Origin: Microbacterium sp. Leaf320
GTDB taxonomy: Bacteria > Actinomycetota > Actinomycetes > Actinomycetales > Microbacteriaceae
DNA length: 64,000 nucleotides
Reading direction: 5' to 3'
Assembly: GCF_001423485.1 (NCBI RefSeq)
Contig: NZ_LMOD01000001.1
Coordinates: 316,617 to 380,616 of the forward strand
Shown here piece by piece: positions 1 to 9,287 of this stretch. The translations under genes were made by a program, and so were the position numbers. How positions within the stretch are numbered: the stretch's first letter is position 1; each line of letters begins with the position of its first letter. The notes under the pieces were generated by a model, which was given only the letters and a program-made list of their open reading frames with translations, was not told where the DNA came from and did not search any database.

Positions 1-1
1 C

Positions 2-646
2 GAGATCCTGCTGATCGGCCACGAGGGGCACGAAGAGGTCGAGGGCACCGCCGGTGAGGCGCCCGATCACGTGACCATCGTCAACTCTCCCGCTGAGGCC
101 GACACCGTGCAGGTGAAGGACCCGTCGAAGGTCGTCTGGCTCTCGCAGACCACTCTCTCTGTCGACGAGACCATGGAGACGGTCAACCGCCTGCGGACGC
201 GCTTCCCGGAGATGCACAATCCTCCGTCGGACGACATCTGCTACGCGACCCAGAACCGTCAGGTGGCGATCAAGAAGGTCGCGGCGAACGCCGACCTCGT
301 GATCGTCGTCGGTTCGTCGAACTCCTCGAACTCCGTGCGCCTGGTCGAGGTCGCCCTGGAGTACGGCGCGAAGGCCGCCTACCGCGTGGACTACGCCGAA
401 GAGGTCAAGCAGGAGTGGCTCGACGGCGTCGCCACCGTCGGCGTCACCAGCGGAGCGTCCGTTCCCGAGGTGCTCGTGCGAGAGGTGCTCGAGGCCCTCG
501 ACGGTGCGGGCTACCGCGACGTCGAAGAGGTCAAGACGGCAGAGGAGGACCTCATGTTCTCGCTGCCGAAGGAGCTCCGACACGATGCCTCGGGTCAGCG
601 CGATGATCGTGCGCTGGGGGGCCGCGCCTCCGGCGGAAACGCCTGA
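2..646 (+). CDS. ispH: 4-hydroxy-3-methylbut-2-enyl diphosphate reductase, 3' part
   Basis: Last step of the MEP isoprenoid pathway: a [4Fe-4S] enzyme reducing HMBPP to IPP and DMAPP in the cytosol. The reading frame is open from the left edge, so the N-terminal third lies outside the window. Visible family landmarks are [11 protein letters not shown] (histidine-containing substrate loop), [11 protein letters not shown] with a cluster cysteine, and the [10 protein letters not shown] segment with the Ser/Asn pair that binds the diphosphate. The C-terminus ends in a short Gly/Arg-rich tail. Only 2 nt separate its stop from the IclR gene behind it, so the two are probably co-transcribed. Identification is secure; the partial status comes from the window edge and is not a mutation. 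Confidence 0.96.
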   Translation, partial: EILLIGHEGHEEVEGTAGEAPDHVTIVNSPAEADTVQVKDPSKVVWLSQTTLSVDETMETVNRLRTRFPEMHNPPSDDICYATQNRQVAIKKVAANADLVIVVGSSNSSNSVRLVEVALEYGAKAAYRVDYAEEVKQEWLDGVATVGVTSGASVPEVLVREVLEALDGAGYRDVEEVKTAEEDLMFSLPKELRHDASGQRDDRALGGRASGGNA

Positions 647-648
647 CG

Positions 649-1440
649 ATGCCGACCACGGAGGCTGCGCCGACGCTCATCGGATCGGTCCAGCGCGCTC
701 TGCGCCTGGTCGATATCGTGGCGAACTCGGCCCGCCCCGTGTCCGTCAAGGGGCTTGCAGCACTCACGGGTCTCACACTCGGCACCACTTACAACCTCGT
801 TCGCACGCTGATCCACGAGGGATACCTGGCCAACGAGCCGGACGGTCTCGTTCTGGGCGCCAGCTTCCCGGTGTTCCGGGCGGCTCCGGATGCCGGCGGA
901 GTGCTCCTCGCGCGAGTGCGATCCGCGCTGCGCGAGGTCACGGAAGCAGTGGGAGAGACGGCCTATCTGTCTCGGTACCACGATGGCGAGATGCGCCTCG
1001 TCGACATCGTCGATGCGGCACGGACTCCGCGGATCGACCTGTCGGTGGCCCTCGAATCGAGTGCGCACGCGACGGCGCTCGGCAAGCAGATCCTCACCGA
1101 CCTCACCTGTGGTGAGCGTCTCGACTATCTGTCACGCCATCGCCTGGAGGAGCTCACACCGCGCACCATCAGCGACCGGAGCGCACTCCTGGCCGAGCTG
1201 GAGCGGTCACCGGGCTTCGCCCTCGACCGTGAGGAGTACGCGATAGGCAACATGTGTGTCGCCGTTCCCGTGATCGCTCCGAACTTCGTGGCGTCGTTGG
1301 CGATCTCCCTCCCCGCTGACCGTGCACACGTCGACCGGGGTCTCGTCTCGAAGCTCAAGCAGAGCGCGTCGCGGTTGTCGCTGCAGCTGGGCGCGGATGT
1401 GCTGACGGATGGCGAGCCGGGTCACCGGACGGCTATGTGA
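649..1440 (+). CDS. IclR-family transcriptional regulator
   Basis: 263 residues with the two-domain IclR layout: an N-terminal winged helix-turn-helix at about residues 10-75 (SVQRALRLVDIVANSARPVS, then LAALTGLTLGTTYNLVRTL as the recognition region) and a C-terminal effector-binding domain (about 90-250) containing HATALGKQILT and REEYAIGNMCVAVPV, both typical of the family. It starts at an ATG 2 nt behind the ispH stop, and the effector is not deducible. No obvious catabolic target lies beside it; the nearest candidate operator DNA is the duplicated site at 1551-1604 immediately downstream. Family call is strong, regulated genes unknown. Confidence 0.9.
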   Translation: MPTTEAAPTLIGSVQRALRLVDIVANSARPVSVKGLAALTGLTLGTTYNLVRTLIHEGYLANEPDGLVLGASFPVFRAAPDAGGVLLARVRSALREVTEAVGETAYLSRYHDGEMRLVDIVDAARTPRIDLSVALESSAHATALGKQILTDLTCGERLDYLSRHRLEELTPRTISDRSALLAELERSPGFALDREEYAIGNMCVAVPVIAPNFVASLAISLPADRAHVDRGLVSKLKQSASRLSLQLGADVLTDGEPGHRTAM

Positions 1441-1550
1441 CGATGCGTGCCGGCCGGTTCACTATCTGAAGAAATGCCGCTAGCGGGTCGGCACGCGCTT
1501 TCCTAACATGTGAGATGTAGTCGCATGTGCAAACGGCACTACTGGTGGTG

Positions 1551-1604
1551 GAACGTCCCCAGCGTTCCTCGACCCACTTGGATGACGAACGTCCCCAGCG
1601 TTCC
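1551..1604. repeat. Two direct copies of an 18-bp dyad element
   Basis: The 18-mer GAACGTCCCCAGCGTTCC occurs at 1551-1568 and again at 1587-1604, spaced 36 bp start to start. Each copy is itself a dyad (GAACG...CGTTC around a 7-nt centre), and 36 bp is close to 3.4 helix turns. The pair sits between the IclR gene and the promoter of the next gene, so it may be a tandem operator. The binding protein is not known. Confidence 0.55.
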
Positions 1605-1610
1605 GAATCC

Positions 1611-1645
1611 GCGGCCCCGAGGAGTCCCCACTTCTCCGGGGCCGC
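1611..1645. terminator. GC-rich hairpin between iclR and the next gene
   Basis: GCGGCCCC (1611-1618) pairs with GGGGCCGC (1638-1645), and GGAG (1621-1624) with CTCC (1634-1637), leaving a 9-nt loop. No T-tract follows, so it could be a terminator for ispH-iclR or a structural site beside the tandem dyads. Confidence 0.45.
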
Positions 1646-1694
1646 CATCATGTTCGGGCGGCTCAGTCTGAGAGCCGCGCAGAGACGGTGCGGA

Positions 1695-1700
1695 TAGCAT
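1695..1700 (+). promoter_or_regulatory. Leaderless -10 box TAGCAT for the gene at 1707
   Basis: TAGCAT ends 6 nt before the ATG, which places the predicted transcription start on or next to the start codon. Confidence 0.5.
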
Positions 1701-1706
1701 GGCGGC

Positions 1707-2231
1707 ATGACCGACCAGCGGCCTCAGTACGGCGAAATCGCGACCCTCGAAGAGCAGCGCAAGGCAGCAGGCCTGCCGCCGCTCGACGAGATGCCCCCTG
1801 CACTCGCCGCCGCGCCGGCCCCTGAGGTGGTGCCCGCGGGCGCAGCGCCCGCCCGGCCGCGTCCGGTCGACAGATTCATCACGATTGCGTTGCTCGCCTA
1901 CGGTCTCGTCAACGTCGTGGTGACCGGGATGTCGTACCTCGACTTCCCCACCGCGATGAACCAGATGATGAGCGTTCTGGGGGTCGATGGCGAGTTCACG
2001 AACTTCGCTCAGGGCAAGGTCTGGGGAACGGTCGCCGCGATCGTCCTCGCCGCGGGGTGGTCGCTCACCGCGTACTTCTCGATCCGTCGGCTCCGCAGCG
2101 GCAAGGCCTCGTGGTGGGTACCGCTCGCAGGAGCCGCTGTGACGCTTCTTGCGGCATCGATCTGCGCCGCCATCCCGCTGATGAACGACCCGGCTTTCAT
2201 CGACTTCGTCGCCAAGACCGCCAGCCAGTAA
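1707..2231 (+). CDS. Membrane protein, DUF6264-like
   Basis: 174 residues. The first 55 are Pro/Ala-rich and probably cytosolic. Three hydrophobic segments follow at about 57-75, 107-125 and 137-160, with a positive RRLRSGK loop between the second and third. The layout resembles the DUF6264 family of Microbacteriaceae (from memory, not searched). No catalytic motif is visible and I cannot assign a function. It has its own leaderless promoter and stands alone, ending at a strong bidirectional hairpin shared with the aldolase gene. Confidence 0.75.
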   Translation: MTDQRPQYGEIATLEEQRKAAGLPPLDEMPPALAAAPAPEVVPAGAAPARPRPVDRFITIALLAYGLVNVVVTGMSYLDFPTAMNQMMSVLGVDGEFTNFAQGKVWGTVAAIVLAAGWSLTAYFSIRRLRSGKASWWVPLAGAAVTLLAASICAAIPLMNDPAFIDFVAKTASQ

Positions 2232-2244
2232 GCGGCTGAGACAC

Positions 2245-2281
2245 AGAGATGCCCCCGATCTCAGTGGTCGGGGGCATCTCT
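2245..2281. terminator. Bidirectional terminator hairpin
   Basis: A perfect 14-bp stem, AGAGATGCCCCCGA (2245-2258) with its complement at 2268-2281, and a 9-nt loop. It lies between two convergent genes and ends both transcripts. Confidence 0.8.
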
Positions 2282-2295
2282 CGGTCAGGGCTGAG

Positions 2296-3324
<1,029 letters not shown>

Positions 3325-3362
3325 GAGAACTCCTGCGATTTTGGGAAGCCGGGACAGCAGTC

Positions 3363-3368
3363 ACTCTA
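3363..3368 (-). promoter_or_regulatory. -10 box for fbaA
   Basis: TAGAGT on the minus strand with a leader of roughly 30 nt that contains the AGGAG ribosome site. No clear -35 was found. Confidence 0.4.
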
Positions 3369-3496
3369 TCGGGGCTGGCTCTCGGTTTCCGGCGGCGAGG
3401 CGCGGTGAGCATCCCGCTCCTGCGCTCACGTTAAGAATCGCATTTCCTTCGGCCTCTGCTGCACGAAAACACCCCGATTGACAGCGTCTCGATGGC

Positions 3497-3502
3497 TAGG
3501 CT
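3497..3502 (+). promoter_or_regulatory. Leaderless -10 box TAGGCT for glpX
   Basis: TAGGCT ends 6 nt before the glpX ATG. A TTGACA at 3478-3483 is only 13 nt away, which is short for a -35 element, so its role is uncertain. Confidence 0.5.
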
Positions 3503-3508
3503 GACCGC

Positions 3509-4495
3509 ATGGTTAGTCTTACAGCGGATCTCAGCCCCCTTCGTCCCGATCGAAACCTCGCGATGGAGCTGGTGCGGGCCACTGAGGCAGCCGCGATCCG
3601 CGCCGTGCCGTTCATCGGTCGGGGTGCGAAGGAAGCGGCGGACGGCGCCGCGGTCGATGCGATGCGCGCGTTCCTCGGCACCGTCGCGTTCCAGGGGCGT
3701 GTCGTGATCGGTGAAGGCGAGAAGGACAACGCGCCGATGCTGTTCAACGGTGAAGAGGTAGGCACCGGCACCGGGCCGCAGTGCGACATCGCCGTGGACC
3801 CGATCGACGGCACCTCGCTCACCGCGGCGGGTCGCCAGAACGCTCTCTCCGTGATCGCCGTCTCCGACCGCGGATCGATGCTCGACGCCTCCAGCGTGTT
3901 CTACATGGACAAGCTCGTGACCGGACCCGCGGGCGTCGGAGTGGTCGACATCCGCCTTCCGATCGGTGAGAACATCCGCAAGCTCGCCGGTGCACTCGGC
4001 AAGCCCGTCGACGAGATCGTCGTCTCGGTGCTCAATCGGCCTCGTCACGAGAAGCTGATCCAGGAGATCCGGGATGCCGGAGCAGGGACGCGTCTGATGA
4101 GCGACGGCGACGTCGCCGGCGGCATCAACGCCGCGCGTCACGCCGCACGCACCGACATGTGTGTCGGCGTCGGAGGCAGCCCGGAGGGCATCGTCACGGC
4201 CTGTGCCATCAAGGCGCTCGGCGGTCACATTCAGGGGCGCCTCTGGCCGCGCGACGACGACGAGCGCCAGCGCGGTATCGATGCGGGGCTCGACATGGAC
4301 AAGGTCTACGAGGCCGACGACCTGGTGCGAGGGGACAACACGATCTTCGTCGCGACCGGCGTCACGGACGGGCAGCTCGTCGCCGGCGTGCGTCGTGAGG
4401 GCGGCTACATCTATACCGAGAGCGTCGTGCTGCGCGGTGCCTCGGGCACACTGCGCAGGATCGCCTCGGAGCACCTGGTCTCGAAGTGGCTCTGA
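3509..4495 (+). CDS. glpX: Class II fructose-1,6-bisphosphatase
   Basis: 328 residues, matching GlpX. It hydrolyses fructose-1,6-bisphosphate to fructose-6-phosphate in gluconeogenesis, using Mg or Mn. The metal-binding core is visible as VVIGEGEKDNAP (residues 65-76) and DPIDGT (97-102), followed by the substrate residues in LMSDGDVAGGI and GVGGSPEGIVTACA. In actinobacteria this is usually the main FBPase. The ATG at 3509 sits directly behind a leaderless-type -10 box, which fixes the start. It is transcribed away from the aldolase gene. Confidence 0.97.
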   Translation: MVSLTADLSPLRPDRNLAMELVRATEAAAIRAVPFIGRGAKEAADGAAVDAMRAFLGTVAFQGRVVIGEGEKDNAPMLFNGEEVGTGTGPQCDIAVDPIDGTSLTAAGRQNALSVIAVSDRGSMLDASSVFYMDKLVTGPAGVGVVDIRLPIGENIRKLAGALGKPVDEIVVSVLNRPRHEKLIQEIRDAGAGTRLMSDGDVAGGINAARHAARTDMCVGVGGSPEGIVTACAIKALGGHIQGRLWPRDDDERQRGIDAGLDMDKVYEADDLVRGDNTIFVATGVTDGQLVAGVRREGGYIYTESVVLRGASGTLRRIASEHLVSKWL

Positions 4496-4653
4496 CGCCG
4501 GTCGGTTGAGCGACTGCGGGCCATCGTTACCGACCCGGTACCGCTCTGCGGAGTGCGGGGCCCGGCATTCGAGCGTCGCCGTGTCACAATTGTCACTGGA
4601 TTTGTCGCCGTCGACGGAGCCGCCAGGCACCGCAGGCACAGGAGGGCAGACCG

Positions 4654-4953
4654 ATGACAACGCAGCACACGAGTGGCTCCAAAGCCGCACCGACGAAGAT
4701 CGTCACGACGAGCACGGGCCGCATCATGCGTGTCAAGGTCGACGAGGCGGGTACGCCGATCGCATCCGGCACGCCGGCTGTGCCGGTGGCGAAGGCGCCT
4801 GCTGTCGCGGACCCGGCTCGCCGCGCAGACGTGCTCTTCCGCAAGCGCCTCGATGAGGGGCACGAACTCAGCTCCTGGTGGATGATCGGTGCGTTCGTCG
4901 TGACGAGCGGCCTGGTCATCCTGCTGCTCAGCGGCGTGCCCGGAATCGCCTGA
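4654..4953 (+). CDS. Small single-pass membrane protein, unknown function
   Basis: 99 residues. The first 75 are hydrophilic with a TSTGRIMRVKVDEAGTPIAS segment and an Ala/Pro linker. One C-terminal hydrophobic helix (about 73-96, WWMIGAFVVTSGLVILLLSG) would anchor it with the N-terminus in the cytosol. GGAGGG 10 nt before the ATG is a good ribosome site. I do not recognise the family. The 158 bp upstream hold no clear promoter, only a short AT-richer patch around a CAATTG near 4590. Confidence 0.65.
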   Translation: MTTQHTSGSKAAPTKIVTTSTGRIMRVKVDEAGTPIASGTPAVPVAKAPAVADPARRADVLFRKRLDEGHELSSWWMIGAFVVTSGLVILLLSGVPGIA

Positions 4954-4955
4954 GC

Positions 4956-6317
4956 TCAGCGCTTCATCGTCTCGGATCCGTTCGATTCGGAGTCCGTGGG
5001 GTCGGCTGCGTCGTGACCGATCAGGCGCGATCGGATCTCGCCGACGTCTGCCAGAAGCCCTGAGCCCTGCTGTTCGGCGTTCTCGACGAGCTCCGTTTTC
5101 TCGACGAGCTTCGTCTTCTCGACGAGTTCCTCGGCCGTGAACCTGCGCGTCTGAGCTGTGATCGTCGGGGGAGCGGAGTCGAGCGTCGTCGCGCTGATGC
5201 CGGGGAACTGCCGCGCCGTCACGAGCACTCTGCTCTCGAGCGAGCCAGCGAAGCGGTTATAGCTGTCAACGGTGCGTTCCAGCGCTCGACGGAGGTCGTC
5301 GGCGTGACCGGCAAGCACTCCCAGTCGGTCGTACAGCTGGGTGCCGAGGTTCAGCAGAGATCGCGCCTCGGTGGAGACCTCCTGCTGCGTCCAGGTGTAG
5401 GCGACGGTCTTCAGCACCGCCCACAGGTTCACGGGGGACGCGAGGGCGACCCGCTTGCTGAAGGCGTAGTCGAGCAGAGTCGGATCCTCGTCGATGGCCG
5501 CGGCCAGCAGCGACTCGCTCGGCAGGAAGCAGATGACGAACTCGGGGCTGGCGTCGAGCCCCGACCAGTACGCCTTCTTGGCGAGCGCGTCGATATGGGC
5601 ACGCACCGCCTTGACGTGCTTCTGCATGTGCACCCGGCGCTGCGCTTCATGGGCGTCACCGATCGGCAGCGCCGAGGCCTCGAGATAGGCATCCAGCGGG
5701 ACCTTCGCGTCGACCGCGATCGACGTGCCGCCCGCCAGCCGGATCACCATGTCGGGGCGACCCTGGCCGCGGTCGGAGGAGATGGTCGACTGGAGATCGA
5801 AATCCACGTGCCTGGTCAGTCCCGCGGCCTCGACCACGCGGCGAAGCTGAGTCTCGCCCCACACGCCGCGCGTGGCGGTCGACTTGAGCGCACCGGCGAG
5901 GGACTCCGTCGTCGCCCGCAGCGCTTCATCCGACTCCTGTGCGCGCCTCAGCTGCTCGGCGAGCGACCCGAACTGCGCATGGCGCTCCTGCTCGATCGCC
6001 GACACCTTCTGCTGCATCTGCTGCAGGCTCTCGCGCACCGGCGCGAGAGCCGTGAGCACGGCGTTCTGCTGCTGCACCCGCTGCGCCTCGGCGCGCTGTT
6101 CGATCCGGGCGTGCTCGACGGCATCCCGATACAGGTCGTACTGCCGATCGCGGTCGTCTCTCGCGGCTGCCAATTCGGCCTGCGCTCGGGCGAGATCGGC
6201 AGCGCCACGCGAGGCGCGGAGGAACCAGCCCACCGCAGCGCCGGCCACCAGGGCGACCAGCAGCAGAACCATCGTCAGAGCATCCATGTGCTCCATGATG
6301 CGCTCGGCCTCGGACAT
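4956..6317 (-). CDS. rmuC: RmuC-family DNA recombination protein
   Basis: 453 residues. A membrane segment (about 15-32, LTMVLLLVALVAGAAVGWFL) is followed by a long Ala/Arg/Gln/Glu-rich coiled coil (about 36-145) and the RmuC nuclease-like domain (about 150-370) with RGVWGETQLRRVVEAAGL, PDMVIRL, VDAKVPLDAY and FVICFLPSESL. RmuC limits inversions between short inverted repeats in E. coli. The C-terminal tail contains a short internal repeat (LVEKTK LVEKTE LVEN). It lies 14 nt behind the exonuclease gene on the same strand, so the two DNA-repair genes are probably one transcript. An ATG 18 nt further in is an alternative start. Confidence 0.92.
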   Translation of the reverse strand: MSEAERIMEHMDALTMVLLLVALVAGAAVGWFLRASRGAADLARAQAELAAARDDRDRQYDLYRDAVEHARIEQRAEAQRVQQQNAVLTALAPVRESLQQMQQKVSAIEQERHAQFGSLAEQLRRAQESDEALRATTESLAGALKSTATRGVWGETQLRRVVEAAGLTRHVDFDLQSTISSDRGQGRPDMVIRLAGGTSIAVDAKVPLDAYLEASALPIGDAHEAQRRVHMQKHVKAVRAHIDALAKKAYWSGLDASPEFVICFLPSESLLAAAIDEDPTLLDYAFSKRVALASPVNLWAVLKTVAYTWTQQEVSTEARSLLNLGTQLYDRLGVLAGHADDLRRALERTVDSYNRFAGSLESRVLVTARQFPGISATTLDSAPPTITAQTRRFTAEELVEKTKLVEKTELVENAEQQGSGLLADVGEIRSRLIGHDAADPTDSESNGSETMKR

Positions 6318-6331
6318 TCGTCCGCTGCGAC

Positions 6332-6925
6332 TCAGGCGACAGCGCGCTCCGGGGTGGCGACGACAGGTTCGGTCACACGCAGTCGGAGTGCTGCAGCCAG
6401 GTCGAACACGTCCGTAGCATCGTGTCGTCGTGCGGCATCCATGATGATTTGGGCGCAGGCGAGGGCGTCTGCGAGCGCATCGTGGTGCGAGAAACCGGTG
6501 AAGCCCGCAGCCTCTGCGGCCTTCGGAAGACGGTAGGACTCGAGCTCATAGGTCTTGCGTGCGACCTGCAGGCTGCACAGCGAGCGGTACGGCGGGCAGT
6601 CTCCGCCGGTGACCTCCGATGCGCGGCGCAGGACGTTCAGGTCGAAGCCCGCGTTGTGGGCGACCAGCACGTCGGCGCCGGCGAAGGCGCACAGACGATC
6701 GAACTGGTCGGCCCAGGTGGCGGCCGAGATGACATCCTGCGCGCGGATGCCGTGGATCTTGGTGTTCCACTCCTGGAACTCGTCGTGGCCGACGGGCGGA
6801 CGGATCAGCCACCCTGCCGTGGCGACGACCTGGCCGTCGCGCACTCGCACGAGTCCGACTGAGCACGCGGAGGCGGGGCTGGAGTTCGCGGTTTCGAAGT
6901 CGATCGCGGTGAAGTCCAGTGGCAC
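6332..6925 (-). CDS. 3'-5' exonuclease, DnaQ/epsilon family
   Basis: 197 residues from the GTG I choose at 6925, which has GGGAGAGAGTGGGA in front and begins just before the fold. The longer upstream ATG would run into the divergent methyltransferase gene. DEDDh exonuclease motifs are present: Exo I FTAIDFETAN, Exo II VLVAHNAGFDLNVL, and Exo III FSHHDALADALAC with the His-x4-Asp. It degrades DNA or RNA from the 3' end and may act in repair or as a stand-alone proofreader. It heads the likely operon with rmuC. Confidence 0.9.
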   Translation of the reverse strand: MPLDFTAIDFETANSSPASACSVGLVRVRDGQVVATAGWLIRPPVGHDEFQEWNTKIHGIRAQDVISAATWADQFDRLCAFAGADVLVAHNAGFDLNVLRRASEVTGGDCPPYRSLCSLQVARKTYELESYRLPKAAEAAGFTGFSHHDALADALACAQIIMDAARRHDATDVFDLAAALRLRVTEPVVATPERAVA

Positions 6926-6972
6926 GGTCCCACTCTCTCCCGGTGTCGATGACGCCCGAGGAGGACTCGCCG

Positions 6973-6978
6973 TAGGCT
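6973..6978 (+). promoter_or_regulatory. Leaderless -10 box TAGGCT for the gene at 6985
   Basis: TAGGCT, then 6 nt, then ATG. It lies within the 5' flank of the divergent exonuclease gene. Confidence 0.5.
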
Positions 6979-6984
6979 GGCGAT

Positions 6985-7734
6985 ATGAGTGCAGACAGGG
7001 CGACATCCTTCGGCGCGGAGGCCGCGAACTACGAGGCTGGAAGGCCGGAGTATCCGTTCGAGGCTGTCGCGTGGATGCTCGAGCGGATGCCGGCCGATTC
7101 GCGCCGCATCGCCGACGTCGGCGCCGGCACCGGAAAGCTCACTCGGGTGCTCGGCCATGCGCCGGGTGCGGAGATCGTCGCCGTGGATCCGGATGCGGCG
7201 ATGCTCGCCGCGCTGCGACAGAGCGTTCCCGGAGTGCCCACCTTCCAGGGATCGGCGGAGCGGATGCCCCTGCCGGACGCGAGCCTCGACGCGGCGGTCC
7301 TCGGTCAGGCGTGGCACTGGGTGGAGCCGATCGCCGCGTCCGCGGAGCTGGGGCGGGTCGTCCGCAGCGGGGGAGTGCTGGGTCTCATCTGGAACATCCG
7401 CGACGAGCGCACCGAGTGGGTGCGGCGGCTCACCGACGTCATGCACAGCAGCCCGGCCGAGAACATGGTCAACGGTCCCGAATCCGAGGGCCCGCGCATC
7501 GCCGCGCCCTTCGGTCAGGTAGTGACGCAGCGCTGGGAGTGGAACCGTCCGATCACGCGCACTCAACTGCATCAGATGGCGCGCTCGCGCAGCTACCTGA
7601 TCGCTGCGTCCGCTGACGAGCGTGCGGAGATCACACGCCAGATGGACGCGCTGTTCGACGAGCTCGGGCTCGAGGGGGACTCGACGATCGATCTTCCTTA
7701 CGTCACGCACGTGTTCCGCGCCGTGCGCGACTGA
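6985..7734 (+). CDS. Class I SAM-dependent methyltransferase
   Basis: 249 residues with a methyltransferase_11-type Rossmann fold. SFGAEAANYEAGRPEYP is a typical N-terminal signature of this group, motif I is DVGAGTGKLT (about 44-53), the acidic end of strand 2 is VAVDPD, and the post-motif LDAAVLGQAWHWVEP and GLIWNIRD segments follow. The acceptor cannot be read from the sequence; relatives include small-molecule and quinone-type methyltransferases. Monocistronic, with a leaderless start, between the exonuclease and ychF. Confidence 0.88.
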   Translation: MSADRATSFGAEAANYEAGRPEYPFEAVAWMLERMPADSRRIADVGAGTGKLTRVLGHAPGAEIVAVDPDAAMLAALRQSVPGVPTFQGSAERMPLPDASLDAAVLGQAWHWVEPIAASAELGRVVRSGGVLGLIWNIRDERTEWVRRLTDVMHSSPAENMVNGPESEGPRIAAPFGQVVTQRWEWNRPITRTQLHQMARSRSYLIAASADERAEITRQMDALFDELGLEGDSTIDLPYVTHVFRAVRD

Positions 7735-7779
7735 ACGGCTGATCCCGCCTTTCCGCAGGGGCGGAGCATCTGCGACAGG

Positions 7780-7785
7780 TAGACT
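7780..7785 (+). promoter_or_regulatory. -10 box TAGACT for ychF
   Basis: TAGACT ends 8 nt before the GTG start, so the transcript would have no or almost no leader. Confidence 0.5.
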
Positions 7786-7793
7786 CGACCCCC

Positions 7794-8867
7794 GTGGCTC
7801 TCACTATCGGAATCGTCGGCCTGCCCAATGTCGGCAAGTCCACCCTCTTCAACGCTCTGACCAAGAACGACGTGCTCGCGGCGAACTACCCGTTCGCGAC
7901 GATCGAGCCGAACGTCGGGGTGGTGAACCTGCCCGATCCTCGTCTCGACAAGCTCGCCGAGATCTTCGGCAGCGAGCGCATCCTCCCCGCCGCCGTGTCG
8001 TTCGTCGACATCGCCGGCATCGTGCGCGGCGCGAGTGAGGGCGAGGGCCTCGGCAACAAGTTCCTGGCGAACATCCGTGAGGCGGATGCCATCGCTCAGG
8101 TCGTCCGCGGCTTCGCCGACGATGACGTCGTGCACGTCGACGGCGCCGTCAACCCGGCATCCGACATGGAGACGATCAACGCGGAGCTGATGCTCGCCGA
8201 CCTCGAGACGGTGGACAAGGCGATCACCCGTTACGAGAAGGAGGTTCGCGGCAAGAAGATCGAGCCGGTCGTGCTCGAGACCGCGACTGCAGCGAAGGAT
8301 GCTCTGGAGCGCGGCGTGCTGCTGTCGGTCGCCGGCATCGACCTGACGCCGATCCGCGAACTGGGCCTGCTGACGGCCAAGCCCGTCATCTTCGTCTTCA
8401 ACGTCGATGAGGGCGTGCTCACGGACGACGCACGCAAGGCGGAGCTCGCGGCACTCGTCGCCCCGGCCAAGGCGATCTTCCTCGACGCGAAGATCGAGTC
8501 CGAACTGATCGACCTCGACCCTGAGGATGCCGCAGAGCTTCTCGCGTCGACCGGTCAGGACGAGTCGGGCCTCGACCAGCTCGCCCGCATCGGCTTCGAC
8601 ACGCTCGGTCTGCAGACATACCTCACGGCAGGCCCCAAGGAAGCCCGCGCCTGGACGATCCCCAAGGGTTCGAAGGCTCCGCAGGCCGCCGGTGTCATCC
8701 ACACCGACTTCGAGAAGGGCTTCATCAAAGCCGAGATCGTGTCGTTCGACGACCTCGTCGAGACCGGCTCGGTCGTCGAAGCCCGCTCAAAGGGCAAGGC
8801 ACGCCTCGAGGGCAAGGACTACGTCATGAAGGACGGCGACGTGGTGGAGTTCCGCTTCAACAACTGA
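7794..8867 (+). CDS. ychF: Redox-regulated ATPase YchF (Obg-family)
   Basis: 357 residues starting at GTG. The G1 loop GLPNVGKST is at residues 9-17, DIAGIVRGAS gives G3, and the G4 position reads NVDE instead of NKxD, which is what gives YchF its ATP preference. A C-terminal TGS domain (about 275-357) is complete and ends EFRFNN. YchF associates with ribosomes and modulates translation and stress responses. The last 10 codons and the stop lie inside a 33-bp sequence that is repeated perfectly 357 bp downstream. Confidence 0.96.
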   Translation: MALTIGIVGLPNVGKSTLFNALTKNDVLAANYPFATIEPNVGVVNLPDPRLDKLAEIFGSERILPAAVSFVDIAGIVRGASEGEGLGNKFLANIREADAIAQVVRGFADDDVVHVDGAVNPASDMETINAELMLADLETVDKAITRYEKEVRGKKIEPVVLETATAAKDALERGVLLSVAGIDLTPIRELGLLTAKPVIFVFNVDEGVLTDDARKAELAALVAPAKAIFLDAKIESELIDLDPEDAAELLASTGQDESGLDQLARIGFDTLGLQTYLTAGPKEARAWTIPKGSKAPQAAGVIHTDFEKGFIKAEIVSFDDLVETGSVVEARSKGKARLEGKDYVMKDGDVVEFRFNN

Positions 8868-8870
8868 GCG
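8838..8870 (+). repeat. 33-bp direct repeat, copy 1 (ychF 3' end)
   Basis: Begins GACGTGGTGGAGTTCC and ends CAACTGAGCG, covering the last nine codons of ychF, its TGA stop and 3 nt beyond. It is identical to 9195-9227, and the flanking bases differ at both ends. Confidence 0.95.
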
Positions 8871-8964
8871 ATGGTTCCGATGTCTGCGCAGGGTCCTCTC
8901 CAATCTCACCTCACTGGCGGCGGTCGGGCGACGACAGTCGGAATCGCGGGTGGGGTGATCTGCG

Positions 8965-9183
8965 ATGACTGCCGACATGCGGTGGAAGAACGAGGCCGCG
9001 TTCGAATCGGACCTGCGCACGGCGGATGAGGATCGTCTCAGGGCGATCCTTCATTGGGCGGCCTCGGGCGAGGCCCGCACATCCAGCAACGGCAGGCACA
9101 ACAGCCCAAGTACGCGGCGCGCTTGGAAAGCGCGCCGACAGGCCGTGGAAGGCGAAATGACCAGGCGCGGGATGGAAATCTGA
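8965..9183 (+). CDS. Small hypothetical protein inside the ychF repeat pair
   Basis: 72 residues, charged (many Arg, Glu, Ala), without a signal peptide or membrane segment. GGTGGGG about 9 nt before the ATG could serve as a ribosome site. It contains LRTADEDRLRAILHWAASGE, a likely helix, and a basic C-terminus. I do not recognise the family. It is the only ORF between the two 33-bp repeats, so it may be cargo of an inserted segment, although coding is not proven. Confidence 0.45.
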   Translation: MTADMRWKNEAAFESDLRTADEDRLRAILHWAASGEARTSSNGRHNSPSTRRAWKARRQAVEGEMTRRGMEI

Positions 9184-9194
9184 TGTCCGCGCGA

Positions 9195-9227
9195 GACGTG
9201 GTGGAGTTCCGCTTCAACAACTGAGCG
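9195..9227 (+). repeat. 33-bp direct repeat, copy 2
   Basis: Perfect copy of the ychF 3' end including its stop codon. It has no open frame of its own upstream, so here it is non-coding. Confidence 0.95.
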
Positions 9228-9287
9228 GGGTCCTGCCCAAGTGCTGAGGAGATCGGCACCGGCTCGTACGAAGCCGCGGGTCGCGAA

